Assembly (NCBI GenBank): GCA_023435925.1
Contig: JAEZLF010000152.1
Location: forward strand, 6,816 to 70,815
DNA from: Bacillota bacterium
Lineage (GTDB): Bacteria > Bacillota > Clostridia > Acetivibrionales > DTU013
Reading direction: 5' to 3'
DNA length: 64,000 nt
How positions within the stretch are numbered: position 1 is the stretch's first letter; each line of letters starts with the position of its first letter. Positions 38,038 through 46,131 of this stretch are shown piece after piece. The notes beneath the pieces are model-generated. The model had not been told where the DNA came from and made no database searches. It was given only the letters and a program-made list of their open reading frames with translations. The translations under genes and the position numbers were made by a program.

Positions 38038-39114
38038 ATGCAATACGTTCAAAACTGGGAAAAAACAAAAGCCCGACTTAAAGCATTCTGGGATGGGGAG
38101 ATCGTAGACCGATGCTGTATAGCTGCATTTGCGCCAAAGGAAAACAGTAAATACAAGCGAATACCATTTCCAACAGACGAGAAAGAAAAAATTAGATATT
38201 GGACAGATGGGGAAGCTGTATTAGAGCGAGAGGTGAATCACTTCGAAAACACCTTCTTCGGAGGCGATGCGTTCCCACAGGTTTTTTTAGACCTGGGAGC
38301 TGCAGGACATGCAGGATTTATCAAAGGAAGCAGGTACCGTTTTGAAAATACGGTATGGTTTTCCCCTATATTTGATGATATTGAGGCCAATGATGTGAAA
38401 TTTGACGAGAATTCCTTCTTATACCAGAAAACAATAGAACTGGCAAAATACTATGTTAGTATGAGTAATGGTAGGTATTTCGTGTCTATGCCTGACATTT
38501 CCGGAAATGCGGATGCTCTTGCTCATTTAAGAGGAAGCGAAAATCTGCTGGTGGACATGATTACTGAAAAGGATTGGGTTCACAGGTCACTCGACAGGAT
38601 CCAGGACATATCTCTAAAAGTCCATGAAGAAATCTATAACATTGTGAAAGAGAACAATGAAGGTGGATCCAGCATCGGGTGGCTGAATACCTGGGCACCG
38701 GGCAAGCACGGTCAGATGCAGTGCGACATGTCGGTCATGATTTCTCCGGAATGCTTTCAGGAGTTTATCATGCCTGAGCTTAAGATGCAGACGGATTGGA
38801 TGGATCGATCTTTATACCATTTCGACGGTATAGAACAACTTAGGCATCTTCCGGCTCTTCTTTCAATCCAGAAGCTGGATGCCATCCAATGGACCTGTGT
38901 AGAGGGACAGCCGTCTCCACTGGAATATATTCCATATTTGAGGGAGATTCAGAAGGCTGGAAAGAAATTAGTGATTCGCTATAACAACCTTGCAGAAATT
39001 GAAATCTTACTTGAGCAGCTCTCTTCAAAGGGTTTACTGATTGTAACGCGGGCACCGTCGGAAGATGAAGCGAAACGAATTATTAAGGTGGCTGAAAAGC
39101 TTACGCATGAATAA
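38038..39114 (+). CDS. Uroporphyrinogen decarboxylase-like (URO-D superfamily) protein
   Basis: A 358-residue protein beginning MQYVQNWEKTKARLKAFWDG, with a TIM-barrel pattern shared with URO-D and corrinoid methyltransferase proteins (YFVSMPDISGNADALAHLRG; WAPGKHGQMQCDMSVMISPE; LYHFDGIEQLRHLPALLSI). The URO-D active-site signature near the N-terminus is not evident, so haem synthesis is unlikely. URO-D-like proteins of this type are often found beside glycoside hydrolases and sugar importers in Firmicutes; their reaction there is not established. GGGGGTG precedes the ATG. No corrinoid-binding partner gene is present. Its role in the carbohydrate locus is inferred only from position. Confidence 0.72.
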   Translation: MQYVQNWEKTKARLKAFWDGEIVDRCCIAAFAPKENSKYKRIPFPTDEKEKIRYWTDGEAVLEREVNHFENTFFGGDAFPQVFLDLGAAGHAGFIKGSRYRFENTVWFSPIFDDIEANDVKFDENSFLYQKTIELAKYYVSMSNGRYFVSMPDISGNADALAHLRGSENLLVDMITEKDWVHRSLDRIQDISLKVHEEIYNIVKENNEGGSSIGWLNTWAPGKHGQMQCDMSVMISPECFQEFIMPELKMQTDWMDRSLYHFDGIEQLRHLPALLSIQKLDAIQWTCVEGQPSPLEYIPYLREIQKAGKKLVIRYNNLAEIEILLEQLSSKGLLIVTRAPSEDEAKRIIKVAEKLTHE

Positions 39115-39195
39115 CCTTCTAACATGAAACGGTTTCAGAAATATGCAGAAAAAGTAATTAGAGAAGGTTGTTAAGATATATCTAGGGAGAATGTG

Positions 39196-41970
39196 ATGAT
39201 GATCAATCAGTATATGGAGTTGTTGAAAAACCCGCCTGCCGACGCAAGAAGCTGGACAAGGTGGTGGTGGTATGGGTGTGCAGTGACAAAAGAGGAGATC
39301 ACAAGGCATCTAAGCTTCATGAGGGATGCCAATATAGGTGGTGTCGAGATACAGGTGGTATATCCGCTGCATCGGGACGACAATGTTAAGGGGATCAGAA
39401 ATATTGATTACTTTTCACCTGATTTTTTTGATGTAATAAAGCATGCCGTTGACACAGCCGAGAGCTTTGGGATAAAGGTGGATTTCACCCCGGGATCCTT
39501 CTGGCCCTTTGGAGGTCCTGTGGTAACCCGTGAGATGGCGCCGCAGTCAGCCATACCGATTCAGATAGATGTGTGCGGACCCCGCAGCTTCAGCTTCGAT
39601 TTCACCACAAGGATTTGCGGAGATATCGTGGGTGCTGTGATGGGAAAAATGGAACAGGGCTGTATGATAGAGGAAACCATAAGGGATATACGGGAAAAAA
39701 TAAAGCCCAAATATCTTTATTCCTGGCCTTGGGGCGAGGAGCTTAAAGAGCTTGAAATACCGGAGGGGGACTGGAAGATCGTTGCTTTTGTGGTGGCGGA
39801 CTACAGGCAAACGCTGCCTGCCCCCGGGCGCAATGCGGGAGGCTACGCCATTGACCACTGCAGGAAGGATATTGCTCAATATTTCTTTAATACAGCCGTA
39901 GGCCCGCTGGTGGAGAAGATTGGAAGAGGCAGACTGAACGGGTTCTTCTGTGATTCCATCGAGGTTGCGGGACATAACTGGACAGAAGGGCTTTTTGATG
40001 AATTTAAAAAGCGCAGAGGATATGATCTTAAACCGTATATATATGCGTTGTGGGGTGAGGTTGGAAATGTGACTCCCCATATACGCTATGATTATTATAA
40101 AACCATGTCCGAGCTTACGGTGGAGAATTTCTTTGAGGAATTCGGAAAGTGGTGCAGGGAAAACGGGTCCAAGTCAAGGATACAGGCTCATGGAACGTGG
40201 GGAGATATTTTGAAAGCCTATGCTGCTGCTGATATACCGGAGGGGGAGACCTTTGGTGAGAATGACAGGCTGGCGGTGAACACAATACATAGAAGGCTTC
40301 CGGCTTCGGCGGGACATCTATATGGCAAAAATATTATTTCCAATGAGTCCTTCACCTGGCTTAGAATGCCGAGGTTCAAGGAAACGCTGGAGAACATGAA
40401 AGCCGCTGTTGACGCGATATTCCTGGACGGAATGAACATGATTGTAAACCATGGCTATTCATACACTCCGGAGAGCGCCGGAAAGCCTGGCTGGGCTTTC
40501 TACGCCTCATCACATATATGTCACACAAACACCTGGTGGCCTTATTATAGAAATTTATCAGAATACATTCAAAGAGTGTCAGCCTTCCTGAGACTGGGGA
40601 GAAATGTGGCTGAAGTGGGAATATACCTGCCCCAGGCTGATGTTTGGTCTGAGAACCAGATGGGGGATCTGCACCTTGCAATGAAGCTTGAGGAATATAT
40701 CGGACGGGATGTAGCGGACAAAATCAACAAAGCGGGGTATTGGTTTGACTATCTGAACGATGAGGCATTGACAAGCCTTGGCAGGATGGAGGAAGAGGGG
40801 CTTGTCATAAATGACAATGCTTATAAAGTGATTATCCTGCCTGAGGTGAAAAGACTACCTTTAGATACCATTGGTAAGCTTACAGAGTTTGTGGAAAACG
40901 GAGGTATCCTTATTGCAGCCGGATGCATACCAAGTGAAGGCTGTGGTTTGCTTAATGCAGAGGATAATAGCAAGACTGTAAGGGAGTCGATGCAAAGACT
41001 TTTTGGAAACAGCTCAGGGAGGTCTCATACTGTCGGCAAAGGCATTGCGCTAAAGACAGATGATAAATATGACAGCCTTATTGAAGCAGTTAGTAAGGTT
41101 ATTATACCGGATGCAAAGATCGTTGGAAATGACGATTGTATCGGGTATATTCACCGCAGGGTTGAAAGAAAAAGCAGCAAAGATAAGGCATGGGATGATA
41201 TTTATTTTATCTCCAACATCTCTGATGGTTATAAGGAAACAGTAATCGAATTTAAAAACAGCAGAAAAGATTATATTATTCTAGACCCCATGAATGGCAT
41301 TCAAAGAACGGATATGAGAAATGATAAGCTCTCTGAGGGAAGAACATGTGTAAATATAGGGTTTGAACCTTATGAATCAGTGATCATTATTTTCTCTGAA
41401 GAGGTATCGGAAGAAAATGCCGTGCTTTTTGAAAAGTTCTTTTATTCAACAAAGCATGTTGATTTATCGGAAGGCTGGGAATTTTCAGTGCCCGCGAAAA
41501 AATACAGCTGTCATATGGATGAAATCAACACCTGGGAAAGTATTCAGGAGCTTAAGCATTTTACGGGGCAGGGAATATATAAAAAGACGGTTCATTTAGA
41601 TAAAAGTATCCTTGAGGCGGGTGCAATCACGCTGGAATTTGAAAAGGTGGGAGAGGTTGCTGAGGTCTGGGTGAATGGAATACAGGCTGGAGTTCTGTGG
41701 AAAGCACCGAGAAAGCTTGACATAAGAGAGCAGCTTCGCGAAGGTAAGAATGAAATTGTTGTGAAGGTGGTAAATCTCTGGATTAATGCGGTGATTGGCC
41801 CTGATTGGGTTGATGAGCGTATTGAGGGAGCAGTGATTGAGGAGTGGCCATATTTTAGTGACGTAATTAATCATACAACAAAAAGAAGGCTGAATCCCTG
41901 GAGAGAAAGGAACATGGTTTTAGAACCTTTACCGTCGGGATTAGGAGGCAAGGTTACTCTAAGCTACTAA
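39196..41970 (+). CDS. GH106-like glycoside hydrolase (probable alpha-L-rhamnosidase)
   Basis: A ~924-residue enzyme. The N-terminal (alpha/beta)8-barrel starts with DARSWTRWWWYGCAVTKEEI and INIGGVEIQVVYP-like sequence (ANIGGVEIQVVYPLHRDDN), with RLNGFFCDSIEVAGHNWTEG and IISNESFTWLRMPRFKETLE as likely active-site segments; the C-terminal part is beta-rich (WVNGIQAGVLWKAPRKLDI), as in GH106 proteins. GH106 enzymes cleave alpha-L-rhamnosyl residues from rhamnogalacturonan or other glycans. No signal peptide is present, so it probably acts in the cytosol on imported oligosaccharides, consistent with the adjacent importer. Starts GTG 39193, ATG 39196 and ATG 39199 are all possible; AGGGAGA spacing favours 39196. 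Confidence 0.82.
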   Translation: MMINQYMELLKNPPADARSWTRWWWYGCAVTKEEITRHLSFMRDANIGGVEIQVVYPLHRDDNVKGIRNIDYFSPDFFDVIKHAVDTAESFGIKVDFTPGSFWPFGGPVVTREMAPQSAIPIQIDVCGPRSFSFDFTTRICGDIVGAVMGKMEQGCMIEETIRDIREKIKPKYLYSWPWGEELKELEIPEGDWKIVAFVVADYRQTLPAPGRNAGGYAIDHCRKDIAQYFFNTAVGPLVEKIGRGRLNGFFCDSIEVAGHNWTEGLFDEFKKRRGYDLKPYIYALWGEVGNVTPHIRYDYYKTMSELTVENFFEEFGKWCRENGSKSRIQAHGTWGDILKAYAAADIPEGETFGENDRLAVNTIHRRLPASAGHLYGKNIISNESFTWLRMPRFKETLENMKAAVDAIFLDGMNMIVNHGYSYTPESAGKPGWAFYASSHICHTNTWWPYYRNLSEYIQRVSAFLRLGRNVAEVGIYLPQADVWSENQMGDLHLAMKLEEYIGRDVADKINKAGYWFDYLNDEALTSLGRMEEEGLVINDNAYKVIILPEVKRLPLDTIGKLTEFVENGGILIAAGCIPSEGCGLLNAEDNSKTVRESMQRLFGNSSGRSHTVGKGIALKTDDKYDSLIEAVSKVIIPDAKIVGNDDCIGYIHRRVERKSSKDKAWDDIYFISNISDGYKETVIEFKNSRKDYIILDPMNGIQRTDMRNDKLSEGRTCVNIGFEPYESVIIIFSEEVSEENAVLFEKFFYSTKHVDLSEGWEFSVPAKKYSCHMDEINTWESIQELKHFTGQGIYKKTVHLDKSILEAGAITLEFEKVGEVAEVWVNGIQAGVLWKAPRKLDIREQLREGKNEIVVKVVNLWINAVIGPDWVDERIEGAVIEEWPYFSDVINHTTKRRLNPWRERNMVLEPLPSGLGGKVTLSY

Positions 41971-41980
41971 AAGGAATATG

Positions 41981-42020
41981 GGGAGGCGCCGGATCGTGTG
42001 AAAAGTTCAGGACGCCTCCT
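41981..42020 (+). terminator. Stem-loop after the rhamnosidase gene
   Basis: GGAGGCG (41982-41988) pairs with CGCCTCC (42013-42019) across a 24-nt loop. There is no T-run, so termination is uncertain. Confidence 0.4.
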
Positions 42021-42035
42021 CTGCATACAAAATCT

Positions 42036-42064
42036 CAATTGTTGCTTCACGCAATTGTTGCTTC
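42036..42064. repeat. Two direct copies of CAATTGTTGCTTC
   Basis: Exact 13-bp copies at 42036-42048 and 42052-42064 (16-bp period, 1.5 helical turns) lie just upstream of the -35 element at 42080. They could be a regulator binding site. Confidence 0.6.
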
Positions 42065-42079
42065 TACAACAAAATTTCA

Positions 42080-42108
42080 TTGACAATGTTTGTAAACCAA
42101 CATATAAT
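42080..42108 (+). promoter_or_regulatory. Full-consensus sigma-A promoter (sORF module A)
   Basis: TTGACA, 17-bp spacer, TATAAT: both hexamers are perfect. It drives the unit containing the 11-codon ORF at 42149 and ending at the terminators at 42385 and 42444. Confidence 0.9.
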
Positions 42109-42148
42109 TGAAATGCAATTATGACTATTTTTGAAAGGAGTTGTTTTA

Positions 42149-42184
42149 ATGTCTGTAAAAATAGTAAAGGTGGTTTTTTACTAA
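42149..42184 (+). CDS. 11-residue sORF of module A
   Basis: The ORF encodes MSVKIVKVVFY. AAAGGAG lies 9 nt before the ATG, and the sORF sits 40 nt after a perfect promoter. Two other units in the window (57871 and 58134) have the same layout and related peptides. The peptide may be a leader whose translation controls the folded RNA downstream, or a small bioactive peptide. The overlapping 62-codon frame at 42121-42309 lacks an RBS and is less likely. Confidence 0.5.
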   Translation: MSVKIVKVVFY

Positions 42185-42409
42185 CTGAATATTGGCACGG
42201 GAATACAAATGTCCATGAAGCTAACGGCGTTATTTGTATGACCGGTGCAACTCTTTTCGAGCAACCGAGTGGCAGGGATGAAGCATTGGCTGCATTAACG
42301 GACGTATGAACAAGCAGAATTTAAGCATACGGCTGGTTACTGAGTTATTGTTCAGCCTTGAAATGTGTATAAAACGTATGGTAGACACGCATTGGTAGCG
42401 TGTTTTTTT
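42185..42409 (+). ncRNA. Structured untranslated region of module A with terminator
   Basis: After the sORF stop, GCACGG/CCGGTGC and AATACAAAT/ATTTGTAT pair into a long stem (42195-42248). More stems follow, and the region ends in the terminator ACACGC-N7-GCGTGT with seven T (42385-42409). The downstream second terminator (42444) belongs to the same unit. Module B shows the same order of elements. Confidence 0.55.
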
Positions 42410-42443
42410 ATTGTATTTTTACTGCTTTTATACTTCTTTCAGA

Positions 42444-42476
42444 AACCCGCAGGTGGTCGTTACCTGCGGGTTTTTG
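42444..42476 (+). terminator. Strong rho-independent terminator
   Basis: AACCCGCAGGT pairs with ACCTGCGGGTT around a 7-nt loop, then TTTTT. Its loop and arm share CAGGTGGT with the terminator of module B at 58445. Confidence 0.88.
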
Positions 42477-42522
42477 CATGCTTTTTTGGTTGCAGGATGA
42501 GAATAATGATAAGGAGTGATGT

Positions 42523-42678
42523 ATGATGAAAAAGAAGAAGAGTGCATTTGATTATATGAAGGAAATACGAAATAGTTGGGTGATAAACCCTCGTACCAGA
42601 GTACAGGAAAATGAACTGAAGAACAAAAAGAAACGAAGACAGGAAGAAAGAAATTTGACGAAGGATGGGTATGAATAA
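42523..42678 (+). CDS. 51-residue basic protein upstream of rsgA
   Basis: A short ORF encodes MMKKKKSAFDYMKEIRNSWV and continues INPRTRVQENELKNKKKRRQ to a Tyr-Glu end. AAGGAGTGAT precedes the ATG, and its TAA overlaps the ATG of rsgA (TAATG), a classic coupled pair. It is highly charged (nucleic acid or ribosome binding plausible) with no recognisable domain. Similar small ORFs before rsgA may exist in related clostridia; a search would settle it. Confidence 0.75.
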   Translation: MMKKKKSAFDYMKEIRNSWVINPRTRVQENELKNKKKRRQEERNLTKDGYE

Positions 42679-43748
42679 TGAATATAAAGGATTATGGTTG
42701 GAACGAATTTTTTGAACAGGAGTGGAGGGGGCTGGTCGCAGACAAAGTCTGCTGCTCGCCCATGCATCCGGCCAGAGTTGTGGCGGATTATGGGCAGCGG
42801 ATCCGAATGGCATCAGACTTAGGAGAACTGGTTCTGAACAGACCGTTGCATAAGTCCGGCAATGGTATGCAGTTGGCTGTCGGAGATTGGGTTGCTGTTG
42901 AGAATGCCGGCGATGCTAATAATGCAGCGATCCGCTTTATATTGGCAAGAAAAACGAAGTTTTCCAGGGCTGCAGCCGGAGTTGAAGTGAAGGAGCAGAT
43001 TGTAGGAGCTAATGTAGATATCGTTTTTCTTCTCCAATCTCTTAATAAGGATTTCAATATGAGAAGGCTGGAAAGATATCTGATTGCGGCATGGGAGAGC
43101 GGGGCGATGCCTGTAGTTATACTGACCAAAGCGGATTGCTGTGAGGATATTGCAGAGAAGCTGGCTATCGTCTATAACACTGCACCGGGGACGGAAGTTC
43201 ATGTCATCAGTTGTGTAACCGGTGAAGGAATTGCTGAAATAAGGAAATATTTCGAACAGGGAAAGACAGTGGCGCTTCTGGGGTCATCCGGTGTTGGCAA
43301 ATCCACATTGGTCAACACGCTGGTGGGAAAAGAGCTTTTTAAAACCCAGGAAATCCGCGAGGATGACAGCAAGGGAAGGCACACCACAACTCATAGAGAG
43401 CTTCTGCTTTTGCCTGAGGGAGGACTGATTCTTGACACACCCGGAATGCGGACATTGTCGCTGTGGGAAGCAGATACAGGGATGGAGATGATGTTTGGCG
43501 ATGTGGAGGAGCTGATCAAGCAGTGTCGTTTTTATGATTGCAAACATAACAGTGAGCCGGGGTGTGCAGTCAGAGCAGCACTCCATAGCGGAACACTGGA
43601 AATGAAAAGGTGGGAAAGCTGGTTGAAGCTGCAAAAAGAGCTGGTACATCTGGAAGCCAAGAAGGACGGAAAGCTGCGGCTTCAGGAGAAGAACTGGGGC
43701 AAGCAGATTGCAAGGTTTCAAAAGGAACTATATAAGGGGAGGGTATAA
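42678..43748 (+). CDS. rsgA: Ribosome small subunit-dependent GTPase A
   Basis: A 356-residue circularly permuted GTPase (YloQ/RsgA). N-terminal OB-fold (about 40-110), then permuted G motifs: ILTKADCCED (G4), LLGSSGVGKSTLVNTL (G1, about 200), RHTTTHREL (G2), DTPGMRTLSL (G3). A C-terminal zinc-binding element is CRFYDCKHNSEPGCAVRAAL. RsgA binds the maturing 30S subunit and hydrolyses GTP in its presence. Length is slightly above average, owing to the C-terminal basic extension. It is translationally coupled to the 51-residue ORF upstream and followed after 1 nt by an acetyltransferase gene. Confidence 0.94.
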   Translation: MNIKDYGWNEFFEQEWRGLVADKVCCSPMHPARVVADYGQRIRMASDLGELVLNRPLHKSGNGMQLAVGDWVAVENAGDANNAAIRFILARKTKFSRAAAGVEVKEQIVGANVDIVFLLQSLNKDFNMRRLERYLIAAWESGAMPVVILTKADCCEDIAEKLAIVYNTAPGTEVHVISCVTGEGIAEIRKYFEQGKTVALLGSSGVGKSTLVNTLVGKELFKTQEIREDDSKGRHTTTHRELLLLPEGGLILDTPGMRTLSLWEADTGMEMMFGDVEELIKQCRFYDCKHNSEPGCAVRAALHSGTLEMKRWESWLKLQKELVHLEAKKDGKLRLQEKNWGKQIARFQKELYKGRV

Positions 43749-43749
43749 A

Positions 43750-44739
43750 ATGGATATCAAAATACGAAGTGAGAGAATTTCGGATTATAACAGTATAGCA
43801 AGTATTAATTACGAGGCTTTTCTTGGATGGCATCCCGATAATCCGTATGTTTCAGAACCCATATTGGTGGATCTGCTCAGACACAATTCAATGTTTGACC
43901 CTGAATTATCATTAGTTGCAGAATTTGATGATAAAGTTATCGGACATGTGCTTTTTTCTCCATTCAGGTTTATTGTTTTAGGCAGGGAGCAGGTGGGGGT
44001 AGTATTGGCTCCCGTGGCTGTGAAACCGGAATTCCAGAATAAAGGTGTAGGAAGTATGCTGATAGAAGAAGGTCACAAAAGAGCCAGGGAAAAAGGATTC
44101 GCTTTTTCCCTGCTTTGTGGACATGTGGAATATTATCCGAGATTCGGTTATAAGACCGGCATGTTTTCACTATCCGGAGTTAATGTAAGCATCTGTTTGG
44201 AAAGTTTTAATGATGAAGGCTTTCATGAAAGGCCGGTCAATGGGAGGGATACGGAATGGATTTTTGAAGAATGGAAAAGCCAACATGCATCGGATGCTCT
44301 TGCAATATCATCCGGCAAGAATATTAGTGAATGGAGTAATCACAATATGCAATGCCGTTGTTCAGTTATTAGCAAGAATAACAGAATCTTGGGATATGTC
44401 AGATATGCCCGTTCAAAAAGACTGAACATCAAGGAATTGGTGTGTAAGAGTGAGGATATTACGGATATACTGTCATATCTTGCCTGGAAAAGCTATGGTA
44501 GGGCTCAGGGGGAAATGAGCATTGCATTACCTTTTGAAACATTACAAGCATCACTTGGTAATGCCGGTGATTACAAAGTAACTGATGAGCGAGTTGCATA
44601 TAAAGCTTTTATGATAAGGACTCTAGAGTATACGAGCCCTATTGATGAGTATTGTGAAAAAGTTGAAAAAGAGGTGATAAAGCCCGGCATCATTGCTTTC
44701 CCTGCAATGTTTGATGTAGATGACGGGAGGGATGAATAA
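43750..44739 (+). CDS. GNAT family N-acetyltransferase
   Basis: A 329-residue protein. The N-terminal GNAT domain has the acetyl-CoA loop VKPEFQNKGVGSMLIEEGHK (Q/R-x-x-G-x-G/A) preceded by the beta-4 strand VGVVLAPVAV; a second, weaker domain fills the C-terminal half, as in Eis-like or YhbS-like proteins. The substrate is unknown. I chose ATG 43750 (MDIKIRSERIS), with GGGGAGGG upstream; the longer frame reads back into rsgA. Probably cotranscribed with rsgA. Confidence 0.82.
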   Translation: MDIKIRSERISDYNSIASINYEAFLGWHPDNPYVSEPILVDLLRHNSMFDPELSLVAEFDDKVIGHVLFSPFRFIVLGREQVGVVLAPVAVKPEFQNKGVGSMLIEEGHKRAREKGFAFSLLCGHVEYYPRFGYKTGMFSLSGVNVSICLESFNDEGFHERPVNGRDTEWIFEEWKSQHASDALAISSGKNISEWSNHNMQCRCSVISKNNRILGYVRYARSKRLNIKELVCKSEDITDILSYLAWKSYGRAQGEMSIALPFETLQASLGNAGDYKVTDERVAYKAFMIRTLEYTSPIDEYCEKVEKEVIKPGIIAFPAMFDVDDGRDE

Positions 44740-44817
44740 ATGAAAGGAAAGATATTTAAAGCAATGAGACTGTAGACTTATAAAATTGCAGCTCTGTAAA
44801 AATTAGCTTTAGAGTAT

Positions 44818-44861
44818 TTACATATTGAGGTAAAATAAGGTATAATGTTCTAAATAGAACA
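44818..44861 (+). promoter_or_regulatory. Promoter with overlapping 16-bp palindrome
   Basis: TTACAT (44818-44823), 17-bp spacer, TATAAT (44841-44846). The perfect palindrome TGTTCTAAATAGAACA (44846-44861) starts in the -10 element, the position of a repressor operator. The gene it served now appears decayed. Confidence 0.6.
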
Positions 44862-44940
44862 TAAGTTCTTTTTGGCTTTCAAGAATGAGTCTGGATAATC
44901 ATTGTTGATATTGATGAAATTGTTTTATGGGGGGAAGAAA

Positions 44941-45124
44941 ATGATAAGTGATATGAAAAAGGCGATTATCCCGATATCCTGTTTGGACGATATTAGAAAT
45001 GATATATCCTCATTTGCACAGCGCAGTGATTTGAATGGATTTCAAAAATAGAAAGTTGCGGAATGAAATGGTATTACGAAAGCGTACCAAGAAATCTAAA
45101 AGTACTATTTGATAATGTGACATA
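44941..45124 (+). pseudogene. Internally deleted gene remnant
   Basis: A start with GGGGGGAAG RBS opens a 36-codon frame (MKKAIIPISCLDDIRNDISS, then FAQRSDLNGFQK) that stops at TAG 45049. About 10 nt later another frame gives CGMKWYYESVPRNLKVLFDN followed by VT and a stop (about 45058-45124). The two pieces look like the N- and C-terminal ends of one protein, joined after loss of the middle. The N-terminal piece faintly resembles clostridial 4Fe-4S/epoxyqueuosine-reductase-like proteins, but I cannot confirm this. Confidence 0.45.
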
Positions 45125-45277
45125 AGCATGCAGAGTACAGAAGGCACAGTGCGGAAACCAGAACGCAGCAGCAGCCTGCCCTCAAGAAAGCTGGAGAAAA
45201 GTATAACTGAAAATAGTTATTGTAATATACAGCTTATTATATGAATGTGATATAATTAAGGTCTGGGGGAAGAGAGT

Positions 45278-45637
45278 ATGGCAGATAATATTTTTGAGTT
45301 CATGGAAAAGATGTACGCTGATTTAAAGAGCGATATCAACTCTGTAAAGAGCGACATAAGTTCTTTAAAGAGCGATATGGTCTCTGTAAAAGGCGACATA
45401 AGTTCTTTAAAAAGCGATATCAACTCTGTAAAGGCTGAGCTTAAAGCAGAAATACAGTCTGTAGGTAATCAGGTTGCAAGACTTGAGAATGACCACGGTA
45501 AAAAGCTGGATGCTTTGTTTGATGGTTATAAGCAGTTGGCAGAAGGGCAAGAGGAGTTAAAATCACAGTTGCATGATTTGGCTTTAAAGGTAGATAAACA
45601 AGAAGTAGAGATCAAAGTTATCAAGGGCGGTAGATAA
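45278..45637 (+). CDS. Coiled-coil protein with 14-residue repeats
   Basis: A 119-residue, strongly charged protein, almost entirely predicted coiled coil. Residues ~15-58 are tandem heptad units of type SDINSVKSDISSLK, encoded by nearly identical 42-bp DNA repeats (45331-45435). The C-terminal half continues as a heptad helix (VARLENDHGKKLDALFDGYK). There is no signal peptide or membrane segment. GGGGGAAGAG precedes the ATG and TATAAT lies at about 45251. Function unknown; such proteins often oligomerise or act as scaffolds. Confidence 0.72.
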   Translation: MADNIFEFMEKMYADLKSDINSVKSDISSLKSDMVSVKGDISSLKSDINSVKAELKAEIQSVGNQVARLENDHGKKLDALFDGYKQLAEGQEELKSQLHDLALKVDKQEVEIKVIKGGR

Positions 45638-45691
45638 ACGGTGTAATCTCTACTTTCAATGGAGGTTAAATATTGTTCAGAAATCTTAGGA

Positions 45692-45721
45692 TTGACATAT
45701 AGCTTAAATCAAATGTATACT
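45692..45721 (+). promoter_or_regulatory. Promoter of the tyrS T-box transcript
   Basis: TTGACA (45692-45697), 18-bp spacer, TATACT (45716-45721), immediately before the T-box leader. Confidence 0.8.
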
Positions 45722-45734
45722 AGTCAGAAATATA

Positions 45735-46051
45735 TAAAGCAAGGGCATTGATGAGAAGAAGTAAGAATTGATTGGTTTCTACAGAGAGTTCCCGGTTGGT
45801 GAGAGGGGCAGAAAACATCATTCTGAATACATCTCTGAGCTTCACACCGAAAAGAAGGGATGGAAAACGTGTCTCTCGCTTTAGTAGGCTGTTGACGGAA
45901 TCCTGCACCCGTTATAGTGCTAGAGGATAACATGCTGTTGCAAGCATTCGTCCTTGATAAGGTCTGCACTGCAAAGTGCCGGTAAATTGAGGTGGTACCA
46001 CGGGAACAAGACTCTCGTCCTCTGAGTAATTCAGAAGACGAGGGTTTTTTT
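45735..46051 (+). promoter_or_regulatory. T-box riboswitch, tyrosine-specific
   Basis: The leader contains stem I with the AGTAA and GAGAG-type elements, a specifier loop with TAC (45828-45830, in CTGAATACATCTC), the T-box sequence TTGAGGTGGTACCACGGG near 45987-46004, and an overlapping terminator (CTCGTCCTCTGA/TCAGAAGACGAG with seven T, 46013-46051). Uncharged tRNA-Tyr pairs with TAC and with the T-box bulge, favouring the antiterminator and read-through into tyrS. The specifier agrees with the downstream gene. Confidence 0.92.
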
Positions 46052-46131
46052 ATTCTGCGGGGAATAATATTTTCTGTTTTCTGCACATGGGGGTCGGAAA
46101 ACTGATGCATCAAAATGGCGAAAGGAGCACG

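Noticed and set aside
42121..42309. 62-codon frame in module A (ATG 42121)
   Set aside because: No ribosome binding site before its ATG, which lies only 13 bp after the -10 element; the AAAGGAG within it clearly serves the sORF at 42149 in another phase.
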